A stretch of 64,000 nt of DNA from Candidatus Palauibacter soopunensis (lineage in GTDB: Bacteria > Gemmatimonadota > Gemmatimonadetes > Palauibacterales > Palauibacteraceae): the NCBI RefSeq assembly GCF_947581735.1, contig NZ_CANPVT010000040.1, forward strand, positions 53,465-117,464. The letters run 5' to 3'. Below are positions 35,912 to 46,794 of the stretch, piece by piece (positions within the stretch are counted from its first letter, which is position 1; every line of letters begins with the position of its first letter). Both the position numbers and the translations under genes were made by a program. The notes under the pieces were generated by a model. The model was not told the DNA's origin, did not search any database, and worked only from the letters and a program-made list of their open reading frames with translations.

Positions 35912-36338
35912 CGCGCTTTCGTCACGGGCTGCCGGATCCGGCGTCCTTGCGGTTCTCGCCGTCCTCGCCGGCGCCGCCTCCACCGGGTGCGCGGACGAAG
36001 CGGGCCCCGAGGTCGGCGCGCTGCGCGTCGACCAGCTCCGCGAGGGGGGCCTCGTGATGCCCGTCCTCGAGTCCCGGTCCTCTTCCGCGTTCCCCTACCC
36101 GGCCGAGGCCCTGGAAGAGGGCGCGGGCGGCGAGACCCTCCTCCGCATTCGGATCTCCGACGCCGGACGCGTCGACTCCGTCGCCGTGATGACGTCGTCC
36201 GGACATGCCGTCCTCGATTCGGCCGCGGTGGAAGGCGCCCGCCTCCTCCGCTACCGGCCGGCGCGGCACCGCGGCGCCCCCACCGCCATCTGGGCGCAGC
36301 TCCCCGTCCGCTATCCCGTTCCGGCGTCCGGTGGCTGA
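35904..36338 (+). CDS. TonB C-terminal-domain lipoprotein
   Basis: This 144-residue protein has a lipoprotein signal with lipobox STGC (Cys29). Its C-terminal 90 residues match the TonB C-terminal fold (FPYPAEALEEGAGGETLLRI, ISDAGRVDSVAVMTSSGH, RLLRYRPARHRGAPTAIWAQ). There is no proline-rich spanning region and no inner-membrane anchor, so it is an atypical energy transducer or a TonB-like periplasmic protein. It overlaps the mutS stop by eight bases and its own end overlaps the ddl GTG start. Confidence 0.7.
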   Translation: MHSALSSRAAGSGVLAVLAVLAGAASTGCADEAGPEVGALRVDQLREGGLVMPVLESRSSSAFPYPAEALEEGAGGETLLRIRISDAGRVDSVAVMTSSGHAVLDSAAVEGARLLRYRPARHRGAPTAIWAQLPVRYPVPASGG

Positions 36339-37500
36339 CCCCCGCCCGCGCGTCGGCGTGCTCTTCGGCGGCGAGTCCCCGGAGCACGAGGTGTCGCTCC
36401 GCTCGGCGAAGAACGTCATCGAGGCGATCGACCGCGAGCGCTACGACATCGTGCTCATCGGCATCGACCGCCGCGGCCGCTGGCATCTCGCCGACGAATC
36501 CCGCTTCCTGCGGCACGCCTCGGATCCGCGGCGCATCCGTCTCCCCGATGCCCCGGTCAGGCTCGCCCTGACCCCCGGCCGCCGCCCCCGGATCGTACCC
36601 GTCGCCCCGACCGGCTCGGAAGATCCCGGCGAGGGGCGCCCGGAGCCGGCCGAGCTTCCGGCACTGGACGTGGTCTTTCCCGTCCTGCACGGCCCCTTCG
36701 GCGAGGACGGCACCGTCCAGGGGCTCCTGCGGCTCGCGCACCTGCCGTTCGTCGGGCCCGGGATCCTCGGCTCGGCCGTATGCATGGACAAGGACGTGGC
36801 CAAGCGGCTGCTGCGCGACGCGGGCATCCCCGTCGCGCCCTTCATCACGGTCCTTTCCCGGGCCGAAGCCCCCGCCTGGGACGAGGCGGTGGCCGCCCTC
36901 GACGCCCCCATCTTCGTCAAGCCGGCGAACATGGGCTCTTCCGTCGGCGTGTCGAAGGTCGAGACGGACGCCGACTACCGGCGGGCGCTCGACGAGGCCT
37001 TCTCCTTCGACACCAAGGTGCTCCTCGAGCGGACGATCCTGGGCCGTGAGATCGAGATCTCCGTGCTCGGGAACGAGACCCCCGAAGCCTCGATTCCCGG
37101 GGAGATCGCCCCTACGCACGCCTTCTACTCCTACGAGGCCAAGTACCTGGATCACGACGGCGCGGACCTGCTCATTCCCGCGGACCTCGATGCCGAGACC
37201 ACCGCGCGGGCCCGGGATATCGCGGTCCGCGCCTTCCGCACGCTATGCTGCGAGGGGATGGCGCGAGTCGACCTCTTCCTTGCGACGAGAGCCTGCGGCG
37301 CGTTGCCGGCGGGTTCGCTGGTGGTGAACGAGATCAACACTCTCCCGGGCTTCACGCGGATCAGCATGTACCCCAAGCTCTGGGATGCGACCGGCGTGTC
37401 CTACCCGGAACTCATCAACCGCCTCATCGGGCTCGCGATCGAGCGCGCGGAGCGCGACGAGCGGCTCGCCTCGGCGATCGACCTCCAGGGGGACGGATGA
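36331..37500 (+). CDS. ddl: D-alanine--D-alanine ligase
   Basis: This 389-residue ATP-grasp enzyme joins two D-Ala residues for peptidoglycan synthesis in the cytoplasm. It shows FGGESPEHEVSLRSA at the N-terminus, HGPFGEDGTVQG, FVKPANMGSSVGVSKV and the metal-binding NEINTLPGFT block. The serine and tyrosine residues of the active site fit D-Ala-D-Ala rather than D-Ala-D-Lac ligases, though this was not resolved in detail. The GTG at 36331 overlaps the TonB-like gene end, and its stop overlaps the rhomboid start (ATGATGA). Confidence 0.95.
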   Translation: MADPRPRVGVLFGGESPEHEVSLRSAKNVIEAIDRERYDIVLIGIDRRGRWHLADESRFLRHASDPRRIRLPDAPVRLALTPGRRPRIVPVAPTGSEDPGEGRPEPAELPALDVVFPVLHGPFGEDGTVQGLLRLAHLPFVGPGILGSAVCMDKDVAKRLLRDAGIPVAPFITVLSRAEAPAWDEAVAALDAPIFVKPANMGSSVGVSKVETDADYRRALDEAFSFDTKVLLERTILGREIEISVLGNETPEASIPGEIAPTHAFYSYEAKYLDHDGADLLIPADLDAETTARARDIAVRAFRTLCCEGMARVDLFLATRACGALPAGSLVVNEINTLPGFTRISMYPKLWDATGVSYPELINRLIGLAIERAERDERLASAIDLQGDG

Positions 37501-38378
37501 TGAGACGGCCGGCGTACCAGACCGGCGGGGTCCGCTTCGGCCACGGCTTCCCGATGAGTCGCTGGGTCCTGCGGCTCATGATCGCAAACTTCGCGGTCTT
37601 CCTCCTGATGGCGACGCGGCTCCTGCCCGCGGGGGCGATCGACTGGCTCGGTTTCGCCGTGCCCGGCTTCCTTACGCGCCCGTGGACCCTCGTCACCTAC
37701 ATGTTCGTGCACGGCGGCTTCATGCACCTGTTCATGAACATGCTCGCCCTCTTCTTCTTCGGCCCGCCGCTCGAGCAGAAGTGGGGCAGCCGCTTCTTCC
37801 TCCGCTTCTACCTCGCGACCGGGCTCGGCGGGGCCGCGTTCTCCGTGCTCCTCTACTCGCTCACCGGGCCGACGATCATGGTGGGCGCCTCCGGGGCGAT
37901 CTTCGGCCTCCTCGTGGCCTTCGCCCTCAACTGGCCGGACGCGAAGATCTTCCTCTACTTCGTCTTCCCCGTGCCCGCGAAATGGTTCGTGGCCGCGCTC
38001 GGCGCCTTCACCCTCCTCTCGACCGTACAGGGGTCGGCGGACGGCGTGGCGCACTGGGCGCACCTCGGCGGACTCGTGACCGGGTTCGTCTATCTCCGAT
38101 ACGGAGAACGCATCGGTCGCCTCGCCAACCGGATGCTCTACAAGGAGCGGCCGGCGCCCAGGCCGCGGAGGACGAAGCGTCCCGCGCCGCCCCCGCCCTC
38201 GCCCCGCCGGCGACGCCGGGTGGACGGGGACTCCCTCGATGAAGTGGACCGGATCCTCGACAAGATCCGCGCGGACGGCATGGACTCCCTCTCGGCGCGC
38301 GAGCGCGCCTTCCTCGACGAGGTGAGTCGGCAGTACAAGCAGACACAGGAGACGGAGAAGAAGACCCGCACCCACTAG
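37497..38378 (+). CDS. Rhomboid family intramembrane serine protease with DUF6576-like tail
   Basis: This 293-residue protein has about six transmembrane helices. The rhomboid catalytic pair is the serine in GASGAIFG and the histidine in HWAHLGG, with a conserved HGGFMHLFMNM motif. Rhomboids cut substrates within the membrane. After the last helix a Pro/Arg-rich linker leads to a helical tail (RILDKIRADGMDSLSARERA) like the DUF6576 domain found in Bacteroidota and Gemmatimonadota rhomboids. The start ATG at 37497 overlaps the ddl stop. A second ATG at 37500 is equally possible. Confidence 0.9.
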   Translation: MMRRPAYQTGGVRFGHGFPMSRWVLRLMIANFAVFLLMATRLLPAGAIDWLGFAVPGFLTRPWTLVTYMFVHGGFMHLFMNMLALFFFGPPLEQKWGSRFFLRFYLATGLGGAAFSVLLYSLTGPTIMVGASGAIFGLLVAFALNWPDAKIFLYFVFPVPAKWFVAALGAFTLLSTVQGSADGVAHWAHLGGLVTGFVYLRYGERIGRLANRMLYKERPAPRPRRTKRPAPPPPSPRRRRRVDGDSLDEVDRILDKIRADGMDSLSARERAFLDEVSRQYKQTQETEKKTRTH

Positions 38379-38384
38379 GCGTTC

Positions 38385-38416
38385 GGCGGCCGGGTCCGGC
38401 GGCCGGGCCCGGCGGC
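38385..38416. repeat. Short tandem repeat after the rhomboid gene
   Basis: A 13-base unit GGCGGCCGGGTCC is followed directly by GGCGGCCGGGCCC and a third partial copy. It lies in the gap between the rhomboid gene and EF-G2. It may be simple slippage. Confidence 0.6.
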
Positions 38417-38440
38417 TGGAGTTTTTCGCCGCCGGTTTCT
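38409..38440 (+). terminator. Candidate rho-independent-like hairpin before EF-G2
   Basis: CCGGCGGC (38409-38416) pairs perfectly with GCCGCCGG (38428-38435) across an 11-base loop that includes GTTTTTC, followed by TTTCT. It could end the upstream operon, or be a feature of the EF-G2 5' leader. The poly-T tract is short, so this is weak. Confidence 0.3.
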
Positions 38441-38445
38441 ACAAT
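38440..38445 (+). promoter_or_regulatory. Candidate -10 box upstream of EF-G2
   Basis: TACAAT matches the sigma-70 -10 consensus at five of six bases, about 110 bases before the EF-G2 start. The 17-base-upstream hexamer TGGAGT is a weak -35. The position suits a promoter but the evidence is slight. Confidence 0.3.
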
Positions 38446-38555
38446 GTCCGCCCCGCGCGAGCCCCCGGCCGGGAGCGTCGCGCACGGAACGGCCCGTGGC
38501 CGGAGCAAGCGCCTGTCGCGGGTCGCCGGCCCCGGTTGCATCCCAGGAGGAGTAC

Positions 38556-40643
38556 ATGGCGCCTGCCGCCTCGGAATATCAAACGCCGAACCTTCGCAAC
38601 GTCGTCTTCTTCGGGCACGGCGGGGCGGGGAAGACGACGCTCGTGGACTCCATGTGCTACATCGCCGGCGGAGCCACGCGGAAGGGCGATGTCCAGAAGG
38701 GAAACGCGCTCACCGACTTCACGCCGGAAGAGACCGGCCACAAGATCTCGATCAACCTCTCCGTCGCCCACGCCGTCCGGAACGGCGTGCGGATCAACCT
38801 CATCGACACTCCCGGTTACCTGGATTTCCTGGGCGAAGTCATGGCGGGGATCCGCGTGGCGGACGCGGGCATCTGCGTCGTCGATGCGATCTCCGGCGTC
38901 GAAGTGGGGACCGAAAAGACCTGGGCCGCCGCGGAGGCCGCGAGCCTGCCGCGCGCCGTCTTCGTCTCGATGATGGACCGGGACAACGCGGACTTCCGCA
39001 ACACGCTCGGTCAGATCCGGGACGAACTCACGTCCGCCGCGATGCCGGTCCACGTCCCCATCGGGGCGGGTCCCGACTTCAGCGGCTTCGTCGACCTCCT
39101 CACGATGAAGGCCCACACCTTCAAGGGAGGGGACAAGGGGGCGGCCGGGGTGTCCGACGCGCCCGAGGACGTCGCCTCGGAGGTGGAGGACCTCAGGGAG
39201 GAACTCATCGAGGCGATCGTGTCGGGGGATGACGACCTGCTCGAAGCCTATTTCGAGGGAGAGGACCTCGATCCCGGCCGGCTCGGCGAAGTGTTCGCGG
39301 AGGCGATCCGTTCCGGCGACATCGTCCCCGTGTTCTGCGGTTCATGCCAGACGAGCGCGGGAGTGCCGGCCCTCATGGACCGCATCGTGGAGCTGTTCCC
39401 CTCGCCCGACCGCGCCGCGTCCCAGACCGCGCATGACGGGAACGGCGAAGTGTCGCTGGAGCCGGGAGCCGGGGCGCCGACCGCGGCGCTCGTGTTCAAG
39501 ACGACGTCGGAACCCCACGTCGGCGACCTGAGCTATTTCCGGGTCTTCTCCGGCCGGATCACGAACGGCGTCACGCTCGCGAACCCCGACCGTTCCGCGA
39601 GCGAGCGCATCGCGCACCTCGCGATTCCGCACGGGGCGCGCCGCATCGACGTCGACGCGCTGAACCCCGGCGACATCGGGGTCGTGACGAAACTCAAGGA
39701 CACGCACACCGGGGACACGCTCTGCGACAGCGGGAGCCGGCTCTCGTTCGGCGGGATCGAGTGGCCCCAACCCGATCTTTCCCTCGCCGTCACCGCCCGC
39801 ACGCGGGCCGACGAGGACAAGATCGGCAGCGGCCTCGCGAAGCTGCACGAGGAAGATCCGACCTTCTCCTCCGGCTACGATCCCGAGCGGGGACAGACGA
39901 TCATCCGGGGACTGGGGGAGATCCACCTCAACATCTCGCTGGAGAAGATGACCCGGAAGTACGGGGTCAACGTGGACACGCACCAGCCGAACATCGCCTA
40001 CCGCGAGACGATCACGAAGACCGCGGAGGGGCAGGGGCGCCACAAGAAGCAGTCGGGCGGGCGCGGCCAGTTCGGCGACTGCCACATCCGGCTCAGCCCG
40101 CTGCCGCGCGGGGAAGGGTACAAGTTCGTCGACTCGATCAAGGGCGGCGTGATCCCGACCAAGTTCGTCCCGGCCGTGGGGAAGGGGATCGGGGAGGCCT
40201 CGAACCGGGGGGTCCTCGCCGGCTACCCGCTCGTCGACTTCCAGGCCGAGTGCTACGACGGTTCGCATCACTCCGTGGACAGCTCGGACATCGCCTTCCA
40301 GATCGCGGGATCCATCGCGTTCCAGAAGGTTGCGCGGGACGCGAACCCCGTGATCCTCGAGCCGATCATGGAGGTCGAGGTCGAGACGCCCGAGGAGTAC
40401 ATGGGCGAGGTGATGGGAGATCTCAACCAGCGGCGCGGCCGCGTGCTGGGCATGGACTCCAAGGGGCGGCGGCAGGTCGTGAAGGCCCACGTCCCCCAGG
40501 CCGAACTCTACAAGTACTCCGCCGCGCTGCGCTCCCTGACGCACGGAAAGGCGACGCACACGCGCAGCCTGGCTGCGTACGAGCAGGTTCCTCCGCATGT
40601 TCAGGAGAAGGTGATCGCCGAGTCGCAGCGCGACGACGACTAG
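38556..40643 (+). CDS. Elongation factor G-like GTPase (EF-G2 family)
   Basis: This 695-residue translational GTPase is of EF-G2 type, not the canonical EF-G. The P-loop reads GHGGAGKTT (residues 20-28), the G3 motif is DTPGYLDF rather than DTPGHVDF, and the NKxD position reads SMMDRDNADF. These features match the EF-G-2 group known from Thermus. EF-G domains II to V are present, with EASNRGVLAGYPLVDF and a C-terminal LNQRRGRVLGMDSKG region. The role of EF-G2 is unsettled and is probably not main translocation. The ATG at 38556 follows AGGAGG. An upstream in-frame ATG at 38496 has no such site. Confidence 0.9.
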   Translation: MAPAASEYQTPNLRNVVFFGHGGAGKTTLVDSMCYIAGGATRKGDVQKGNALTDFTPEETGHKISINLSVAHAVRNGVRINLIDTPGYLDFLGEVMAGIRVADAGICVVDAISGVEVGTEKTWAAAEAASLPRAVFVSMMDRDNADFRNTLGQIRDELTSAAMPVHVPIGAGPDFSGFVDLLTMKAHTFKGGDKGAAGVSDAPEDVASEVEDLREELIEAIVSGDDDLLEAYFEGEDLDPGRLGEVFAEAIRSGDIVPVFCGSCQTSAGVPALMDRIVELFPSPDRAASQTAHDGNGEVSLEPGAGAPTAALVFKTTSEPHVGDLSYFRVFSGRITNGVTLANPDRSASERIAHLAIPHGARRIDVDALNPGDIGVVTKLKDTHTGDTLCDSGSRLSFGGIEWPQPDLSLAVTARTRADEDKIGSGLAKLHEEDPTFSSGYDPERGQTIIRGLGEIHLNISLEKMTRKYGVNVDTHQPNIAYRETITKTAEGQGRHKKQSGGRGQFGDCHIRLSPLPRGEGYKFVDSIKGGVIPTKFVPAVGKGIGEASNRGVLAGYPLVDFQAECYDGSHHSVDSSDIAFQIAGSIAFQKVARDANPVILEPIMEVEVETPEEYMGEVMGDLNQRRGRVLGMDSKGRRQVVKAHVPQAELYKYSAALRSLTHGKATHTRSLAAYEQVPPHVQEKVIAESQRDDD

Positions 40644-40678
40644 AAGACGAGGACCAGGACACGAGCGGGCGGTAGCCG

Positions 40679-41431
40679 GTGGCGGGCCATTCGAAGTGGT
40701 CGAAGATCAAGCGCCAGAAGGCGGTAACCGACAAGGCGAAGGGGAAGCTCTTCTCCAAGCTCGGTCGCGAAATCGCCGTGGCGGCGCGGGAGGGCGGCGG
40801 AGATCCGGACTTCAATCCGCGCCTCCGGACCGCGATCGACAACGCCAAGAGCCAGCGGATGCCCGCCGACAACATCGATCGCGCGGTGCGGCGCGGGACC
40901 GGCGACCTGCCGGGCGCGAGCTTCGAAGAGGTCACGCACGAGGGCTACGCGCCGGGCGGCGCGGCGCTCTACCTCGAGTGCCTGACGGACAACCCCCGGC
41001 GCACGCTGGCCGAACTCCGGCATCTGCTCGACAAGCGGGGCGGCAACCTGGGCCAGAGCGGCTCCGTCGCGTGGATGTTCGAGCGCAAGGGCCAGATCCT
41101 CGTGCCGGCCGACGAGTGGGGCGAGGACGCGGCGCTCGACGCGGCGCTCGAGGCGGGGGCGGAGAACTTCGAGTCCGAGGACGGGATGTACGTCGTGACG
41201 ACGACGGCGCCGGACTTCCACGACGTGCTGGGTGCGCTGCGCGACGCCGGTGTTCCCGTGGAGGAGGCGGAACTCGCGATGGTGCCCAGCAACACGGTGA
41301 AACTGGAGGGGCGCGACGCGGAGAAGGTGCTCGCCGTCCTGCACGCGCTCGACGAGCACGACGACGTGCTGAAGGTGAATACGAACGTGGATCTGGAGGA
41401 GGCGGAGGGGGCGGACTGGGAAGCCCCCTGA
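40679..41431 (+). CDS. yebC: YebC/PmpR family DNA-binding regulator
   Basis: This 250-residue protein shows the YebC signature (MAGHSKWSKIKRQKAVTDKA, NPRLRTAIDNAKSQRMP, GYAPGGAALYLECLTDN). Family members are reported to regulate transcription and, in some organisms, to help ribosomes at proline-rich stretches. It sits directly before ruvC, a very common arrangement. The GTG at 40679 gives the usual MAGHSKW N-terminus. Its stop TGA overlaps the presumed CTG start of ruvC. Confidence 0.93.
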   Translation: MAGHSKWSKIKRQKAVTDKAKGKLFSKLGREIAVAAREGGGDPDFNPRLRTAIDNAKSQRMPADNIDRAVRRGTGDLPGASFEEVTHEGYAPGGAALYLECLTDNPRRTLAELRHLLDKRGGNLGQSGSVAWMFERKGQILVPADEWGEDAALDAALEAGAENFESEDGMYVVTTTAPDFHDVLGALRDAGVPVEEAELAMVPSNTVKLEGRDAEKVLAVLHALDEHDDVLKVNTNVDLEEAEGADWEAP

Positions 41432-41910
41432 AGGTGCTCGGCGTCGACCCGGGCACGCGGGCGACCGGATACGGCTTCGTCGAAGGGCGCCGTCCGGGAG
41501 GGCCCGCGTATCGCCTCATCGAGTGCGGCGTCGTGCGGCCGCGCGGAGAGGATCTCGCCGGGCGCCTCGTGGACATCCACACCGCGGCGCTCGAACTCAT
41601 CGACCGGCTCGAGCCGACGTGCGTCGCGATCGAAAGCGCCTTTCACGGACGGAACGCGCGCACCGCGCTCGTGCTCGGTCACGCGCGCGGCGTCCTCATG
41701 CTCGCGGCCGGGCTGCGGGACCTGCCGGTGCACGAGTACGCGCCGCGAGAAGTCAAGAAGCGCGTCGTGGGGACGGGCGCCGCGAGCAAGGAGCAGGTCG
41801 GCTTCATGGTCAAGCACCATCTGCGGCTCGGCGAGCCGCCGCGTCCGGCGGATGCGGCGGACGGCTGCGCCGTCGCGCTCTGCCACCTCCTCGGCGGGCC
41901 GATCCGGTGA
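41428..41910 (+). CDS. ruvC: Crossover junction endodeoxyribonuclease RuvC
   Basis: This approximately 160-residue resolvase cuts Holliday junctions with RuvAB. The catalytic Asp7 in GVDPGT, Glu69 in [11 protein letters not shown] and the C-terminal [14 protein letters not shown] aspartates are present. No ATG or TTG is near. The best N-terminus, M-K-V-L-G-V-D-P-G, needs a CTG at 41428 that overlaps the yebC stop (CTGA), with GGGA seven bases upstream. The first canonical alternative is GTG 41434, which would still keep Asp7 but removes two residues. It ends in a GTGA overlap with ruvA. Confidence 0.92.
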   Translation: MKVLGVDPGTRATGYGFVEGRRPGGPAYRLIECGVVRPRGEDLAGRLVDIHTAALELIDRLEPTCVAIESAFHGRNARTALVLGHARGVLMLAAGLRDLPVHEYAPREVKKRVVGTGAASKEQVGFMVKHHLRLGEPPRPADAADGCAVALCHLLGGPIR

Positions 41911-42509
41911 TCCGGCGTCTCCGGGGCGAACTCGTCGGGCGCGAGGAGGGCGTCGTCGAGGTCCTCACGGGCGACGGCGTCGGCTACGAGATCGGCGTGC
42001 CGCTCGGGCTCGCCGGACGCCTTCCGCCCGAGGGCTCCGAGGTCGAACTGCACACCGTCCTCGTCGTGCGCGACGACGCCTTCGAGCTGTTCGGGTTCGA
42101 GACCGCGGGCGACCGCGAACTCTTCCAGCGGCTCCGCGTCCCGAGCGGCGTGGGCCCCCGGCTCGCGCTCGCGATCCTGGGCGCGCTTCGGCCCGAGCGC
42201 GTCGTGCAGGCGATCCGGGCCAAGGACCACCGCACGCTCCAGACCGTGAGCGGCGTCGGCAAGAAGACCGCCGAGCGCATCGTGATCGAACTCACGGACA
42301 AGCTCGACGACCTCGGCGACATGGGCGACGACCCCGTGGCGGGCGGCGGGGTCGCCGCGGCGGCCGTGCAGGCGCTGCGCGGCCTCGGCTACCCGCGCTC
42401 CCAGAGCGAGAGCGCCGTCAGCCGCGCCCTGCAGGGGCTCGCGCAGGCGGGCGGGGATCCCGACGTTGCCGTCGAGGAACTCGTGCGCCGCGCGCTGCAG
42501 CACGTATGA
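41907..42509 (+). CDS. ruvA: Holliday junction DNA helicase RuvA
   Basis: This 200-residue protein has the N-terminal OB domain ([20 protein letters not shown]), two helix-hairpin-helix motifs ([15 protein letters not shown] and [15 protein letters not shown]) and the C-terminal domain that binds RuvB ([19 protein letters not shown]). RuvA holds the junction for the RuvB motor. The GTG at 41907 overlaps the ruvC stop, and its end overlaps the ruvB start in an ATGA, so the three are translationally coupled. Confidence 0.95.
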   Translation: MIRRLRGELVGREEGVVEVLTGDGVGYEIGVPLGLAGRLPPEGSEVELHTVLVVRDDAFELFGFETAGDRELFQRLRVPSGVGPRLALAILGALRPERVVQAIRAKDHRTLQTVSGVGKKTAERIVIELTDKLDDLGDMGDDPVAGGGVAAAAVQALRGLGYPRSQSESAVSRALQGLAQAGGDPDVAVEELVRRALQHV

Positions 42510-43636
42510 CCGCGCCGGGACCGCCGGGCCGATCCGGCGACACGCGGAACCAGGGCGACGCCGGCGCCGAAGACGAGGCCCGTCCGCGCACGGAGATCAC
42601 GACGCCCGAGGTGCTCGAGGGCGACGAGCGTCCGGACGCCTCGCTGCGCCCGCGGCGGCTCGACGAGTTCATCGGGCAGGCGCGGGTCAAGGAGAGCCTC
42701 TCCGTCTTCGTGGAGGCGGCGCTCGGCCGCGAGGAAGCGCTCGACCACACCCTTTTCTACGGCCCTCCGGGCCTCGGGAAGACGACGCTCGCCCTCCTGC
42801 TCGCGGAGGAACTCGGCGTCGGGATCAAGCTCACCTCCGGTCCCGTGCTCGAGAAGCCGGGCGACCTCGCCGGCCTGCTCACGAACCTCCCGCCGCGCGG
42901 GATCCTGTTCATCGACGAGATCCACCGCCTTCGGCCCGTGATCGAGGAGTTCCTCTATCCCGCGATGGAGGACTACCGCATCGAGATCCGACTCGGCGAC
43001 GGACCTCGCGTGGAGACGTTCTCGATGAAGCTCGAGCGCTTCACGCTCGTGGGCGCGACGACCCGTTTCGGGCTCCTGACCGCCCCGATGCGCGCGCGCT
43101 TCGGCGTCATCGAGCGGCTCGGCTACTACCCGGCGGACGAACTCGCGCGCATCGTCACCCGCTCCTCGAGCCTCCTCGACATCCCGATCACGCCCGGAGG
43201 GGCCGGGGAGATCGCCCGCCGCGCGCGCGGCACGCCGCGCATCGCGAACCGACTCCTGCGCCGCGTGCGCGACTACGCGCAGGTGCGGAGCGACGGCACG
43301 ATCGATTCCGAGACGGCGGAGAAGGGCCTCACGCTGCTCAACGTCGACGAGTACGGCCTCGACGAGATGGACGCGCGCGTGCTGAAGGCGATCATCGAAA
43401 CCTTCGACGGGGGGCCGGTGGGACTTGCCTCGCTCGCGGTCGCCGTGGGCGAGGACGCGGGGACGCTCGAGGAGGTGTACGAGCCGTACCTGATCCAGAA
43501 CGGGTACATGCAGCGCACGTCACGCGGCCGCGTGGCCACCCGGAAAGCGTACGAGCGCTTCGGTTACGCCCTCCCGAGCGACGGGGAAGGGCCGGAGGGC
43601 GGGGCACAGGGTGCGCTGTTCGGCGATGGCGGATGA
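42506..43636 (+). CDS. ruvB: Holliday junction branch migration ATPase RuvB
   Basis: This 376-residue AAA+ motor has Walker [10 protein letters not shown] (residues 86-94), Walker B FIDEIH (about residues 135-140), the arginine finger region and the winged-helix C-terminus ([20 protein letters not shown]). It has a long, non-conserved N-terminal extension of about 45 residues rich in acidic and basic amino acids. It drives branch migration on RuvA. The ATG at 42506 overlaps the ruvA stop. Confidence 0.95.
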   Translation: MTAPGPPGRSGDTRNQGDAGAEDEARPRTEITTPEVLEGDERPDASLRPRRLDEFIGQARVKESLSVFVEAALGREEALDHTLFYGPPGLGKTTLALLLAEELGVGIKLTSGPVLEKPGDLAGLLTNLPPRGILFIDEIHRLRPVIEEFLYPAMEDYRIEIRLGDGPRVETFSMKLERFTLVGATTRFGLLTAPMRARFGVIERLGYYPADELARIVTRSSSLLDIPITPGGAGEIARRARGTPRIANRLLRRVRDYAQVRSDGTIDSETAEKGLTLLNVDEYGLDEMDARVLKAIIETFDGGPVGLASLAVAVGEDAGTLEEVYEPYLIQNGYMQRTSRGRVATRKAYERFGYALPSDGEGPEGGAQGALFGDGG

Positions 43637-44732
43637 GCGGGCGGGCCGGACGGAGGCGTACGACTACGAGTTGCCGGCCGAGCTGATCGCGGCCCGGCCG
43701 GCCGCGCGGCGCGATGCGAGCCGCCTCCTCGTGCTGGACCGGGCGCGCGGCCGCTGCACGGACGCGGCCTTTCCCGCGCTGCTCGAGCGGCTTTCGGCCG
43801 GCGATGCCGTCGTCGTCAACGACAGCCGCGTCTTCCCGGCCCGGCTGCTGGGCCGCAAGCCGACCGGCGCCCGCGCCGAGATCCTCCTCGTCCGCCCGGA
43901 GTCCGACGCGCTCCAGCCGTTTGCCCCCTTCGACGAAACCGACACCCGCCTCTGGCGCGCCATGGTCCGCCCCGGCGGCAAGCTCAAGCCCGGCCGCACC
44001 GTGGACGTCGCGGACGGGTTCGCGGTCGAAATCCTCGACTCCGCCTCCGACGGCACCCGCCTCGTGCGGCTGGCCGGCGACGACGACCCGTGGAGCCTGA
44101 TCCAGCGCCACGGCCGCGTCCCCCTCCCCCCGTACATCGTCCGCGACGAACCGGGCGGCGCGCGGCGCGCGTACGACGATGCCGAAGACCGGGAGCGCTA
44201 CCAGACCGTGTACGCGGCCCCGTCCGGGAGCGTCGCCGCCCCGACGGCGGGACTTCACTTCACCCGGCAGATGCTCGCCGCGATCGAGGCCCGCGGCGTC
44301 CGTCTCGTGTCCCTCACGCTCCACGTCGGGTTCGGCACGTTCCGTCCCGTGACCGCGGACCGGATCGACGAGCACGAGGTCGCCCCCGAGGCGTACAGCT
44401 TCTCCCCCGCGGCGGCGGACGCGCTGAACGCGACGCGGGCGGGGGGCGGGCGCGTATTCGCCGTCGGCACGACTTCCTGCCGCGTGCTGGAGACGGTCGC
44501 CGCGGGCGGCCCCTTCCAGCCGGGGCGGGGATGGACGAACCTCTTCATCCGTCCCCCGTACACCTTTCGCGCCGTGGACGCTCTCGTGACGAACTTCCAC
44601 CTGCCGCGCTCCAGCCTGCTCATGCTCGTCGCGGCATTCGCGGGACGGAAACTCACGCTCGAGGCCTACGCGCACGCGATCCGCGAGCGATACCGCTTCT
44701 ATTCCTACGGCGACGCGATGCTCATCACATGA
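43626..44732 (+). CDS. queA: S-adenosylmethionine:tRNA ribosyltransferase-isomerase
   Basis: This 368-residue enzyme makes epoxyqueuosine in tRNA by adding a ribosyl group from SAM to preQ1 at the wobble position. The signature blocks are [50 protein letters not shown] and [11 protein letters not shown], and it ends near the usual [13 protein letters not shown]. The ATG at 43626 overlaps the last 11 bases of ruvB. The tgt gene follows 24 bases later, so both queuosine steps are adjacent. Confidence 0.95.
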   Translation: MADERAGRTEAYDYELPAELIAARPAARRDASRLLVLDRARGRCTDAAFPALLERLSAGDAVVVNDSRVFPARLLGRKPTGARAEILLVRPESDALQPFAPFDETDTRLWRAMVRPGGKLKPGRTVDVADGFAVEILDSASDGTRLVRLAGDDDPWSLIQRHGRVPLPPYIVRDEPGGARRAYDDAEDRERYQTVYAAPSGSVAAPTAGLHFTRQMLAAIEARGVRLVSLTLHVGFGTFRPVTADRIDEHEVAPEAYSFSPAAADALNATRAGGGRVFAVGTTSCRVLETVAAGGPFQPGRGWTNLFIRPPYTFRAVDALVTNFHLPRSSLLMLVAAFAGRKLTLEAYAHAIRERYRFYSYGDAMLIT

Positions 44733-46249
<1,517 letters not shown>

Positions 46250-46283
46250 CAGCCACCCTCCGTGTTCGACGCGTGGTCCGGCC

Positions 46284-46778
46284 GTGATCCTCGACATCCG
46301 CATCTTCGGAGACCCCGTCCTGCGGGAGAAGTGCGCCCCCGTGACGGAGATCGACGATGAGGTCCGCCGGCTCGCCGCGGATATGCAGGAGACGATGTAC
46401 GACGCGGACGGGATCGGTCTCGCGGCGCCCCAGGTGGGGGTGCCGATCCGTCTCTTCGTCTACGACGTCCGCGAAGAGGGGGTCTCGCCCGGCGTCCTCG
46501 TGAACCCCGAGATCGTCGAGGAGAAGGGCGCGGTCAAGGAGGAAGAGGGGTGTCTGAGCATCCCCGGGCTGTCGGAGACCGTCGAACGGAGCGAGTCCAT
46601 CGTCGCCCGCGGCCTCGGCCTGGATGGACAGCCGGTGGAGATCCGCGCCGACGGCATTCTGAGCCGCTGCATCCAGCACGAGAGGGACCACCTGGACGGG
46701 ATTCTCTTCCTGGATCGCGTGAGTCCGCTCAAGCGCAAGATCCTGCTCGCGAAGTGGCGGAAACAGGAGCGGGACTGA
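46284..46778 (+). CDS. def: Peptide deformylase
   Basis: This 164-residue enzyme removes the formyl group from new proteins. The three motifs are present: GIGLAAPQVG (43-52), EEGCLSIPG with the metal cysteine Cys90, and the HExxH site HERDH (132-136). The GTG at 46284 is the only good start. It is followed by fmt, which adds the same formyl group, so the opposite reactions are encoded side by side. Confidence 0.95.
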   Translation: MILDIRIFGDPVLREKCAPVTEIDDEVRRLAADMQETMYDADGIGLAAPQVGVPIRLFVYDVREEGVSPGVLVNPEIVEEKGAVKEEEGCLSIPGLSETVERSESIVARGLGLDGQPVEIRADGILSRCIQHERDHLDGILFLDRVSPLKRKILLAKWRKQERD

Positions 46779-46794
46779 AGCGGCTGCGGGCGGC

